From: Leifsonia xyli subsp. xyli str. CTCB07
GTDB taxonomy: Bacteria > Actinomycetota > Actinomycetes > Actinomycetales > Microbacteriaceae
Direction: 5' to 3'
Length of the DNA: 64,000 bases
NCBI RefSeq assembly: GCF_000007665.1
Contig: NC_006087.1
Location: 1,736,001-1,800,000, forward strand
This document shows positions 45,504-55,298 of the stretch, in pieces (position 1 is the first letter of the stretch; each line of letters begins with the position of its first letter). The position numbers and the translations under genes were made by a program. The notes beneath the pieces are model-generated. The model saw only the letters and a list, made by a program, of their open reading frames with translations, was not told where the DNA came from and did no database searches.

Positions 45504-45817
45504 GGCCCCTCCCGACGGCTCGGCGGATGTGGAAAGGGGCGGCGGGGCCCCAGGACAATCGTAGACGATCGGCGGCACGGGGCCGCTGCCGGGGCGGGGT
45601 GTCGAGGCGACCGGTCATGCGGTTGCCAGGATGGCCGCGAAGCGGGCGGCGGCGAGCGTGAGCAGGGCCACGCCCACGACGGCGAAGGCGAGCCCGGCCG
45701 CCCGGGCGTCTTACGCCCGGAACGCGCGACGGGCGTCCCGGGCGGCGAACAGGACGGGTGGTCCGCAGCGCGGAGGCTCCGGCGCACAGACGGAGCCTCC
45801 AGAGCGCGCGGGGCGGC
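45504..45817. other. eno-ftsB intergenic region with hairpin
   Basis: These 314 bases carry no convincing gene. A minus-strand stretch around 45620-45700 encodes a hydrophobic string ending in LAAARFAAILATA, but it has no start codon with a ribosome binding site and follows an in-frame stop. A hairpin (separate entry) is the only clear structure. The ftsB promoter presumably lies here. Confidence 0.4.
45702..45720. terminator. hairpin downstream of eno
   Basis: CCGGGCGT and ACGCCCGG pair around a CTT loop to form an eight-base-pair stem about 100 bases downstream of the enolase stop on the minus strand. There is no U tract. It may end the eno transcript before the FtsB-like gene. Confidence 0.4.
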
Positions 45818-47137
<1,320 letters not shown>

Positions 47138-47185
47138 CTAGTGACGTTTCCCGGCCGCGCTCGTGGCCGATCCCGACGGGGGAGA

Positions 47186-47846
47186 GCGCTCCCGGCGCGC
47201 CGCGAGAGCGGCGTCACTATCAAGCAGCTCGCGACCGACTTCGGTATCAGCGAAGCAACCTTGCAGAGTCAAGTTCATCTGCCGTGTCCTCCGACCGGTA
47301 GTGCAGGGCTTCCTCACCTCTCTCGGCTATCGCGCCGCTATTGGGCGGGCGCCATCTGCCCGGCAACTGAGAGATTACCTCCTCGTTCCGGAGGTCACTC
47401 GGTTGCACGCGGAGAACTACGGCTTTTACGGTCGCCGCAAGATGCATGCGTTGATGCGCCGGCAAGGGTGGGTCATCGGCCGCGATCAGACCGAGCGGCT
47501 CATGCGCCTCGCGGGAGTGCGCGGGGTGCGCAAGTCGAAGCGGGTGCTCACCACACACTCCGATAAGACCACCGTGCTACCGGCCGATCTGGTCAACCGC
47601 CGCTTCACGGCGCCCGCGCCGCGGCGGCTCTGGGTCTGTGACGTCACCTACGTCGCGACGTGGTCCGGCTTCGCTTACGTCGCGTTCGTCACGGATGTCT
47701 ACTCGCGCCGGATCGTCGGTTGGAACGTCGCCGCCACGCTACGGTCAGAGATCCTGCCGATGCAGGCGCTCGACATGGCCGCGTGGGGTGCCGGTGGCGA
47801 TCTCACCAGTCTAATCCATCACGCGGACCACGGGTCGAACAGCTAG
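47186..47846 (+). mobile_element. IS3-family element remnant (OrfA-OrfB fusion by deletion)
   Basis: A short OrfA piece (RESGVTIKQLATDFGISEATLQ, a helix-turn-helix) is followed without linker by OrfB: VQGFLTSLGYRAAIG, EVTRLHAENYGFYGRRKMHA, then the catalytic core RRLWVCDVTYVATW with the first Asp, and LIHHADHGSN with the second. The frame ends at a TAG right there, so the third catalytic residue (Glu) and the end of the element are missing. Much of OrfA and the start of OrfB are deleted too. No terminal repeats were found. It sits between eno and hisS. Confidence 0.8.
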
Positions 47847-47905
47847 CCACCGGAACTGGAACCAAAACCGTGGGGCAGGTCAGATGGGGACGGAGCAGGT
47901 GGGGG

Positions 47906-49201
47906 CTACAGCTCGGTCAGGGGTTTGAGATCGAGAGCGACGGCGGGGGTGTCCGCGTCCACGAAGGCGAAGGAGCGGAACCCGGCGGCGGCGGCGCGGT
48001 CGAGCACCGCCTTCAGATTCTTCGCGCGGCGGTCGAGACGCACCCGGCGACCGGCGGCGGCGAGATCCGACTTGATCGCGAGCAGCCGGCCGATCGGCAT
48101 CGCAGGGTCATACACGAGCACGACCGAATCGGGTCCGGCGCTCTCCGGCAACTCAATGAGGTCGACCACACGCTCGAAGCCGATGGAGAAGCCGCAGGCG
48201 GGCACCTCTGTGCCGAGGAAGCGCCCGATCATGCCGTCGTAGCGGCCGCCGCCGCCGACCGAGCTGCCGGAACCCGGGTGCGCGATCTCGAAGATGACAC
48301 CGGTGTAGTAGCCCATCCCACGCACCAGCTTCGGATCGAACCGCAGCCGCACCCCCGTGGGCAGCGCGCCGAGCGCGTGGGCCAGCGTCTCCAGCTCGCC
48401 GATCGCAGCGGTGTCCACGCCCGCAGGGAGGATGCGCAAGATCGCCTGGGCCGTCAGCTCCACCCCGCCATCGGCCAGGTGCGGCTCGAACCCGGCCAGA
48501 ACGCCACCGAGCGCGGCCGCGGCGTCCGCGGCGCCCTCGCTCAGCTCGGCGACCACGCCCTCCGCCCCGATCTTGTCGAGTTTGTCGATCGAGATCAGCG
48601 CCCGCGGCCAGCGCGCTTCCGCGAAACCACAGTGCTGGAGCAGTGCGTTCAGGATGCGGCGGTCGTTGACGCGGATCGTGCAGTCCTTCAGCCCCAGCGC
48701 GTCCAGCGTCGCCGCCGTCGCCGTGATCAGCTCGGCCTCCGCCAGCTGCGACGCTTCGCCTACGATGTCGATGTCGCACTGCACGAACTGCCGGTAGCGC
48801 CCCTTCTGCGGCCGTTCCGCCCGCCACACCGGCGCGATCTGGAGGGACCGGAACACCGGCGACAGCTCGGCGCGGTGGCTCGCGAAGAAGCGGGCGAGCG
48901 GAACGGTGAGGTCGAAGCGGAGTCCGAGGTCGCACAGCGAGAGCGTGTCCCCGGACTCGATCGCCGCCCGCAGGTCGTCTCCGCTGAGACCGCGCTTCAG
49001 GACGCTGAACGCGAGCTTCTCGTTGTCGCCGCCGAGTCCCGCGTGCAGCCGCGCGACATCTTCGGCCACCGGCGTCTCGATCTCGTCGAAACCGTGCGCC
49101 GAGAAACTGCGCCGGATCACCCCCAGCGCGTGCTCTCGGCGGGCCTTCTCGGCCGGGAGGAAGTCACGCATGCCGCGGGGAGGGGTGATCGGAGACGCCA
49201 T
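47906..49201 (-). CDS. hisS: histidine--tRNA ligase
   Basis: The protein has 431 residues. Class II synthetase motifs are present: motif 2 in PVWRAERPQKGRYRQFVQCD, the histidine-specific RGMGYYTGVIFEI and GGGGRYDGMIGRFLG, and motif 3 in ACGFSIGFERVVDL. A C-terminal anticodon-binding domain follows. The start is ATG 49201, giving MASPITPPRGMRDFLP. The frame is intact and single-copy in this window. An IS3 scar lies just downstream. Confidence 0.96.
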   Translation of the reverse strand: MASPITPPRGMRDFLPAEKARREHALGVIRRSFSAHGFDEIETPVAEDVARLHAGLGGDNEKLAFSVLKRGLSGDDLRAAIESGDTLSLCDLGLRFDLTVPLARFFASHRAELSPVFRSLQIAPVWRAERPQKGRYRQFVQCDIDIVGEASQLAEAELITATAATLDALGLKDCTIRVNDRRILNALLQHCGFAEARWPRALISIDKLDKIGAEGVVAELSEGAADAAAALGGVLAGFEPHLADGGVELTAQAILRILPAGVDTAAIGELETLAHALGALPTGVRLRFDPKLVRGMGYYTGVIFEIAHPGSGSSVGGGGRYDGMIGRFLGTEVPACGFSIGFERVVDLIELPESAGPDSVVLVYDPAMPIGRLLAIKSDLAAAGRRVRLDRRAKNLKAVLDRAAAAGFRSFAFVDADTPAVALDLKPLTEL

Positions 49202-49291
49202 ACCTCCGATTCTTCCATCAGTTGCGTTCGCTGTCCTCCCGCGCCCCCGCAGACGCCCGATTCAGCGGCGAGCGCGCTGCCGGGGCCGGCG

Positions 49292-50095
49292 TCAGCGGTG
49301 ATGCCGTCCCCGCGGCACCACCAGCGGCGTCCCCGTCACCGGGTCGTCCACGATGACCGACTCCACCCCGAAAACCTCACGGACGAGTCCCGCCGTCACG
49401 ACGCTGGCCGGCTCGCCGGCCGCCACGATCCCGCCCGCCCGTAGCGCGACCAGGTGGTCCGCGTACCTCGCCGCCAGGTTGAGGTCGTGCAGCACCATCG
49501 CGATGGTTGTGCCCTTGGCGGCGTTCAGGTCGAGAAGCAGGTCCAGCACCTCGAGTTGGTGGGCGATGTCGAGAAAAGTGGTCGGCTCGTCGAGCAGGAG
49601 GATGTCGGTCTGCTGGGCGAGGGCCATCGCGATCCAGACGCGCTGGCGCTGGCCGCCGGAGAGCTCGTCGATGGCACGCTCGGCCAGGGCGGCGACACCG
49701 GTCGCGGTCATGGCTTCGGCGACCGCGGCGTCGTCCGCGGCCGTCCAGCAGCGGAACCAGCCCTGGTGCGGGTAGCGTCCGCGGGAGACGAGGTCGGCGA
49801 CGGTGATCCCGTCGGGAGCGGCCGGAGTCTGCGGGAGGAGCCCCAGCCGGGTCGCGACTTGTTTGGTGGGGAGGGCGTAGATGTCGGCGCCGTCGAGCAG
49901 CACCGCGCCCGAGACCGGCGCGAGCAGGCGGGCGAGCCCGCGCAGGAGCGTCGACTTACCGCAGGCATTGGGGCCGACGATCGCGGTGAGGCGGCCGGGC
50001 GGGATCTCCAGGTCGAGGCCGCGGACGACGGCCCGGCCCTCGTAGGCGAGGGTCAGGCCGCTCGCGGCGAGCGTGCGGATGACGGTGCCGGTCAT
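49292..50095 (-). CDS. ferric-siderophore ABC transporter ATP-binding protein (FecE/FepC type)
   Basis: The protein has 267 residues. Walker A is [14 protein letters not shown], the signature is [15 protein letters not shown], Walker B is [13 protein letters not shown], and the H loop is [13 protein letters not shown]. FecE/FepC features such as the final [13 protein letters not shown] are present. It powers siderophore-iron import through the permease encoded four bases upstream. The frame is intact. Iron regulation is expected from the DtxR-type box upstream of the binding-protein gene. Confidence 0.94.
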   Translation of the reverse strand: MTGTVIRTLAASGLTLAYEGRAVVRGLDLEIPPGRLTAIVGPNACGKSTLLRGLARLLAPVSGAVLLDGADIYALPTKQVATRLGLLPQTPAAPDGITVADLVSRGRYPHQGWFRCWTAADDAAVAEAMTATGVAALAERAIDELSGGQRQRVWIAMALAQQTDILLLDEPTTFLDIAHQLEVLDLLLDLNAAKGTTIAMVLHDLNLAARYADHLVALRAGGIVAAGEPASVVTAGLVREVFGVESVIVDDPVTGTPLVVPRGRHHR

Positions 50096-50099
50096 ATTG

Positions 50100-52097
50100 T
50101 CAGCCTCCCCGGCCGATGCGGTTGGTCCTGGTGAGCAGCCAGAGCAAGTACGGCGCCCCGACGACGCCGGTGACGACGCCGACCGGGAAGACGACCCCGG
50201 GGACGGCGAATTGGGCGACGATGTCGGAGGCGACGAGCACGAGCGCGCCGGCGAGGGCCGACGAGACGAGCGCGAGCGAACCGCGGCCGACCAGTCGGCG
50301 GGCGATCGGCGCGGCGAGGAAGGCCACGAACGATACGGGGCCGGCCACCGCGACCGCGAACGCCGCGAGCGCCACCGCCACCCCGATGACGAGGATGCGC
50401 GTGTACACCGGCCGCACGCCGATCCCGGCGGCCGTGTCCTCGCCGAGGCCGAGGGCTGCGAGCGGGCGACCGAGGAGCAGGCTACACGGGATGAGCGCGG
50501 CCGCGGCGACCGCGACCGCGTCCACCGTGTTCAGGCTCCCGGCGATCCACACAAGCGCTTGCTGCACATCGCTCAGATCGGCGCGAGTGAGGACGTAGGC
50601 GACGACGGCCGAGCAGATCGCGGCGACGGCGATGCCGACGAGCACGAAGCGGTAACCGCTCACGCCGCCGCGCCGGGCGAGCAGGGAGATGAAGAGGGCC
50701 GCGAGGAGGGTCACGCCCAGAACGACGCCGGAGAGCGCGAGACCGGTGAGGCCGAACCAGACGAGCGCGATCGCGCCGACGGCGCTGGCGCTGGCCGTGA
50801 TGCCGATGATGTCGGGGCTCGCGAGCGGATTGCGGGCGACCGACTGGATGAGCGCCCCGGAGAGCCCGAGGCACGCGCCGACGAGGACGGCGGCCACGAG
50901 CCGTGGCAGCCGCAGCTCCAGGACGACGAACGAGGTGAGGCGATCCGCACGCCCGATCAGCGCGGCCAGGACGTCCTGCGGAGCGACCCCGGCGGCGCCC
51001 GCTGTGAGCGAGAGCGCGGCGACGACGAGCGCGGCGAGCGCCACGGCGACCCGCGCGGCACGGCCGTTCCGGCGGCGGTCGGCCCCCACCGCCCGCACCG
51101 CCCCGACGAACGCCAGGACGACGCCGGCCTGCAGTTCCCCCGGCGGTGCGACGACGCGGCCGATGACATCGCAGGTCAGCAGCAGCGCCGGAGCGAACAC
51201 AGCGGAGAACGCCAGGATGCGCCGGTAGTCCGTGCCGACGGCCCAGCGGGCGGCATGCGGAACGACGAGCCCGACGAAAGCGAGGGGGCCGACGGCGGCC
51301 GTCGCCGAACCGCACAGCAGCACGATCGCGACAGCGGAGAGCAGCCGCGCGCGGCCGACCCGCTGCCCGAGCCCGCGCGCGAGATCGTCGCCGAGCGCGA
51401 GGCCGTTGAGCGCACGACCGAGGACGAGGGCCAGCGCAGCCCCGACCGCGAGCGTCGGCAGCACTTGCAGCAGGACGCCGGTCCCGCGGCCGGCCAGCGC
51501 GCCGACCTGCCAGAAGCGCATCTGATCGAGCGAGACGCGACTCGTCAGCATCGCCGCGGTGAGGAGAGAGCCGAGGACGGCGGAGACGGCGGCGCCCGCG
51601 AGCGCGAGCTTGATCGGCGTCGCGCCCTCCCGCCCGGCCGACGACACGGCGTAGACCAGCCCGGCGGCGAGCGCGGCGCCCAGGAAAGCGAACCACACAG
51701 AGACCGAGGCCGTGGTGACGCCCAGCGTCCCGATCGCCACGACGACCGCGAGCGCGGCGCCGGCGTTGACGCCCAGGAGGCCGGGGGCGGCGAGCGGGTT
51801 GCGCGAGAGTCCCTGCATCACCGTCCCGGCGAGGCCGAGAGCGAGCCCGGCCGCCACGCCGAGCAGAGTGCGGGGCAGCCTGCTTCCGACGACCACGAGC
51901 GTGTCGGGACCGGTCCCGGACGGGTGGGACAGCGCATCGAGCACCGTCGCCGGGGGCGATGGTGCGCGCTCCCACCATGAGACTCAGCAAGCAGGCCACG
52001 AGCAGCACGACGACGGCGGTCGCGAAGCCCGCGAGGGCGTGCCGACGCCGCCGGCCCGCCGGGGACGACTCCCCGGCGCGAGAACGCTCGCGGACAT
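50100..52097 (-). pseudogene. fused double FecCD-type siderophore permease, frameshifted
   Basis: The main frame (51944 to 50100) encodes two consecutive FecCD domains, about 20 hydrophobic segments in 614 residues. Each domain shows the GLSRNPLAAPGLLGVNAG or SVARNPLASPDIIGIT motif. The N-terminal helix (LAGFATAVVVLLVACLLSLM) lies in another frame and joins at a five-G run (plus strand 51952-51956). Removing one base restores continuity, and a further shift near 52060 may be needed to reach ATG 52097. FhuB-like fusion of two permease domains is unusual for an actinobacterium. A downstream start could still give a nearly complete protein. Confidence 0.78.
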
Positions 52098-52104
52098 CGT
52101 CGGG

Positions 52105-53160
52105 TTACTTGACCTTCTCGGCGGCGGCCGCGAGCTGTGGCACGTACTTGCCGAGCATCCACGGGATGCTGAGCACGCTCGGCGCGCTGGTCGCGGCGAC
52201 GAACGGCTCTCCGACGATCGGAGCGAAGCGGCCCTCCTTGACCGTCGGCATCGCGGCCACGAGCGGGTCAGCAGTGAAGGCGTCGACCGACGTTTGACTG
52301 TCGAAGTACATCACCAGCAGATCGGTGTCGATCGCGGAGAGGTTCTCGCAGCTGACCGGGAAGAAGAAGCTGGCGTCGCCCTTGTGGAAGTCGAGGGCGA
52401 CGACGCTCGGGGAGTTCTTCATCCCGAGGTCGTTCAGCAGTTTCACGCACGGGTCTTCGGCGCGGTAGACGTTGAGGACGCCCGGCTCATTGGCAGCAGC
52501 GTAGAAGAAGGTTCTGTCTTTGATCGCCGGGTGCTCGCCGGAGAGGTCGCGGACGCTGTGCTCTGTCTTCGCGACGAGGGCGGTCGCCTCCGCGGACAGG
52601 CCGAGGGCCTTGCCGACGATCGCGGTCTGGTCGCGCCAGCTCGTCGCCCAGGGCTTCCCGGGGTAGGCGACCACCGGGGCGATCTTGCTGAGCTTGTCGA
52701 ACTCCACCTGCGTCATGCCGGAGTAGGGGGCGAGGATGACGTCGGGCTTGGCCTTCACGAACTCCTCGAACGGCACCTCGCCGGTGTCGGCGTCCAGCAG
52801 CTGCGGGGTCTTGCCGCCGAGGGCGGCGATCTTCTCGGCGTCCCAGGGCAGCACACCGTCCTTGTCGCCGCCGTACGCGAACTTCGGCATGGCGACCGGC
52901 ACGATCCCGAGCGCGAGCACGACGTCCTGCGCGCCCCAGCCCCAGGTGGCGACCCGCTTCGGTTGGGCGTCGATCGTGGTCTTGCCGAGCGCCGAGCCGA
53001 CGGTGACGGTGACGGCTCCCGCGTCGGCCGAAGACGAGCGCTGGTCTCCGGGGGCTCCGGCTGAGCAGCCGGCGAGGGCCAGGGCCGCGGAGGCGGCGAC
53101 GGCGGTCGCAATCAGGACGAGACGCGACCGGCGACGGCCGGTGCGGGCGGAAAGGGGCAT
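52105..53160 (-). CDS. ferric-siderophore binding lipoprotein
   Basis: The protein is about 351 residues. The lipoprotein signal ends in LALAGC with the lipidated Cys at residue 32. The FepB/FhuD-type fold (TroA-like) follows: KRVATWGWGAQDVVLALGIV, AKPDVILAPYSGMTQVEFD, IAPVVAYPGKPWATSW and VMYFDSQTSVDAF. It captures an iron chelate outside the membrane for the permease encoded downstream. ATG 53160 fits GAGGAG four bases away; the ATG at 53163 abuts it. A 19-base DtxR-like box lies 57-75 bases upstream. Confidence 0.93.
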   Translation of the reverse strand: MPLSARTGRRRSRLVLIATAVAASAALALAGCSAGAPGDQRSSSADAGAVTVTVGSALGKTTIDAQPKRVATWGWGAQDVVLALGIVPVAMPKFAYGGDKDGVLPWDAEKIAALGGKTPQLLDADTGEVPFEEFVKAKPDVILAPYSGMTQVEFDKLSKIAPVVAYPGKPWATSWRDQTAIVGKALGLSAEATALVAKTEHSVRDLSGEHPAIKDRTFFYAAANEPGVLNVYRAEDPCVKLLNDLGMKNSPSVVALDFHKGDASFFFPVSCENLSAIDTDLLVMYFDSQTSVDAFTADPLVAAMPTVKEGRFAPIVGEPFVAATSAPSVLSIPWMLGKYVPQLAAAAEKVK

Positions 53161-53216
53161 CATTCTCCTCGGTGGGGTGGGGGGCGCGGGTGTGCTTCCA
53201 TGCCGACGGCGGCACA

Positions 53217-53235
53217 TTAGGCAAGCCTAATCTAA
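53217..53235 (-). promoter_or_regulatory. DtxR/IdeR-type iron box
   Basis: TTAGGCAAGCCTAATCTAA matches the DtxR/IdeR 19-base consensus TTAGGTTAGSCTAACCTAA at 16 positions. It lies upstream of the siderophore-binding protein gene and overlaps the mazG stop codon (53232-53234). Iron-loaded DtxR/IdeR would repress the transporter operon here. Confidence 0.78.
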
Positions 53236-53879
53236 TAAGCTGCCTCTTGTTCCCGAATCTCCCCTTGCAATCCCCGGAGGGCGCTCCGCAGCGCCCGCTC
53301 CGCGTCCAGGCCCTGCGCCTTCGCGGTCGCCACGATCGCCAGCAGCAGCGCACCGAGCTCGTCCTCGCTGCCGAAGCGGAATCCGCCCGGCCCGGACCGT
53401 GCGGGAAACCCGGCCTTCTGGGCACGGCCGAGCAGCTTATCCGCGAGCGCGAGCGCGGGCATCCCCTGCGGAACCCCGTCGAGCACGCTCGTGCGCTCCG
53501 GCTTCTCCCGCTTCTTCAGCTCGTCCCAGAAGCCCGCGACCTCCTCCGCTGTCTCCGCCGTGAGGCCGCCGCCGAAGACATGCGGATGCCGGCCGACCAT
53601 CTTCCGCGTCATCCGTTCGGCGACATCCTGGATGTCGAAACCCTCACCCGGGGTGTGCGCGGCGATATCGGCGTGGAACAGCACCTGGTAGAGCACATCG
53701 CCCAGCTCCTCGAGCATCGCGTCCCGGTCGCCGGTCTCGATCGCCTCGATGAGTTCGTACGTCTCCTCGACCAGGTACGGGACGAGCGACTCGTGGCTCT
53801 GATCGGCGTCCCACGGGCAGCCGCCGGGGGCGCGGAGACGGGACATGACGGCGATGAGCTCGTCGAGCTTGGTTTGCAC
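53232..53879 (-). CDS. mazG: MazG nucleoside triphosphate pyrophosphohydrolase
   Basis: The protein has 215 residues. The MazG motif is clear: APGGCPWDADQSHESL, then VEETYELIEAIETGD with the EExxE metal site and EELGDVLYQVLFHADIA with the ExxD pair. It hydrolyses NTPs or aberrant nucleotides to NMP plus pyrophosphate. The C-terminal region is a shortened second domain. The start is GTG 53879; the gene is divergent from nhaA and its stop overlaps the iron box of the operon downstream. Confidence 0.93.
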   Translation of the reverse strand: MQTKLDELIAVMSRLRAPGGCPWDADQSHESLVPYLVEETYELIEAIETGDRDAMLEELGDVLYQVLFHADIAAHTPGEGFDIQDVAERMTRKMVGRHPHVFGGGLTAETAEEVAGFWDELKKREKPERTSVLDGVPQGMPALALADKLLGRAQKAGFPARSGPGGFRFGSEDELGALLLAIVATAKAQGLDAERALRSALRGLQGEIREQEAAY

Positions 53880-53887
53880 GCCCCTAT

Positions 53888-53922
53888 CCTCTCACCGCCG
53901 CTGGCCCTCTCACCGCCGCTGG
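53888..53922. repeat. tandem 18-base direct repeat
   Basis: CCTCTCACCGCCGCTGG occurs twice in a row at 53888-53904 and 53906-53922 with one base between, immediately upstream of the mazG start. It may be a slippage product. A regulatory role is possible but unsupported. Confidence 0.7.
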
Positions 53923-53930
53923 CGTGAGCG

Positions 53931-53976
53931 CGCCCGGTAGACTGGCTCCCCGGCGTGCCGGGAAGTCTGGTCGGCG
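53931..53976 (+). promoter_or_regulatory. structured leader upstream of nhaA (possible cis-regulatory RNA)
   Basis: Within the 140 bases between mazG and nhaA an extended stem-loop forms: AGACT (53939-53943) pairs with AGTCT (53964-53968). Inside it CCCGGC pairs with GCCGGG around a GT loop, with GG and single-base bulges. A GGTCGGCG tail follows. Such a leader before a cation antiporter gene could be a riboswitch or attenuator. I do not recognise the class. Confidence 0.4.
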
Positions 53977-54018
53977 TGGACTCCCCCGTGTGTGCGCGAG
54001 CGCGAGAAAAGGCTTCCC

Positions 54019-55159
54019 ATGAGCATCATCCGTTCCGAGCGGACCGCCGCCGGGCTCCTCCTCGGCGCCGCCGCCCTCGGCGTCCTGCTGGCGAACACCC
54101 CGGCCGGACCCCCACTGCTCGGCCTGCAGTACACCCGCCTCGGCATCGGCCCCTTCGGCCTCAGCACCGGCCACTGGATCAGCGACGGACTGCTGGCGGT
54201 GTTCTTCTTCATCGTCGCGGTCGAGCTGAAGCACGAATTCGTGGCCGCCGAGCTGAACTCGTGGAAGAAAGCCGCCCATCCCGCCATCGCCGCGGTCGCC
54301 GGCGTGATCGTCCCAGCGCTCGTCTATCTCGGTTTCACGGCGGGGACCGGGTACGCGGAGGGCTGGCCCGTCCCGACCGCGACCGATATCGTCTTCGCGC
54401 TCGGTGTGCTCGCCGTCTTCGGACGCGGGCTGCCCAACCGGCTGCGAGTGTTCCTGCTGGCGCTGGCGGTGCTGGACGATCTGATCGCCATCGTCATCAT
54501 CGCCAATGTTCTTCACGACCGCCCCCAACCTCCTGGAACCGGGGCTCGCGGCGATCGTCATGACCGCGTTCGGGACGCTGAGCAGAAGACTGACCGGCCG
54601 GATGCGCTGGCCTCTCGGCGTATCGATGATCCTGCTCGCACTGCTCGCGTGGTGGCTGGTGTACGACTCGGGCGTCCACCCGACCATCGCGGGCGTCGCG
54701 CTCGGATTCGCGATGGCTCGACGTCCGGGGGGACGCGTGGCGCACGCCCTGAAACCGTGGTCGAACGGCGTCATCCTGCCGCTGTTCGCGTTCTCGGCGG
54801 CGCTGGTCGTCATCCCTTCCGTGTCGCCGGCGGACCTGACGCCAGCGTTCTGGGGCATCCTCGTCGCACTGCCGGTGGGCAAGCTGATCGGAATCACGCT
54901 CGGCGGCTGGCTGGGGTCGTTCACCCGGGCGAAGGAGGAACGGGCCCGGCTGCCCCTCTCCGCCCTGGTGACGATCGGCGCGCTGGGCGGGATCGGATTC
55001 ACGGTGTCGCTCCTGATGAACGAGCTGGCGTTCGCGGGAGACGAGGAGGCCAGCGCCGAAGGCACACTCGCCGTGCTGCTCGGCTCCGCGGTCGCGATCG
55101 CCGTGTCGGGGACGCTGGTGACGGCACTGGCCCGGCGGAGCCGGCGTGTACACCGCTGA
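54019..55159 (+). pseudogene. nhaA: Na+/H+ antiporter NhaA, frameshifted
   Basis: The first frame starts at ATG 54019 (AAAAGG six bases upstream). It carries GHWISDGLLAVFFFIVAVELKHE, PTATDIVFALGVLAVFG and ALAVLDDLIAIVIIA, including the paired Asp residues of the ion site. Near 54504 one extra base shifts the frame. The rest of NhaA (MFFTTAPNLLEPGLA, HPTIAGVALGFAM, GIGFTVSLLMNELAF) runs in the second frame to 55159. It exchanges protons for Na+ across the inner membrane. A single indel inactivates it. The full length would be about 380 residues, near the family norm. Confidence 0.88.
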
Positions 55160-55298
55160 CCCCTGCCGCGTCGCCGCAGGGAAAGGAGGAGCTGCGCAGC
55201 CGGGGAGGCGGAGAACAGGAAAGGGAGGGCCGGTCGGGGAGGGCCGGTCGGGGAGGCCCCGGTGGTCCTCTTTCTCTCCGGAAGCCAGGCGGCGGCAG

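Noticed and set aside
45617-45705. Short hydrophobic peptide downstream of enolase
   Set aside because: No start codon with ribosome binding site, and an in-frame stop just upstream inside a hairpin.
55205-55260. Repeated GGGAGGGCCGGTCGG blocks after nhaA
   Set aside because: Two imperfect units in a G-rich spacer; not a CRISPR or regulatory array.
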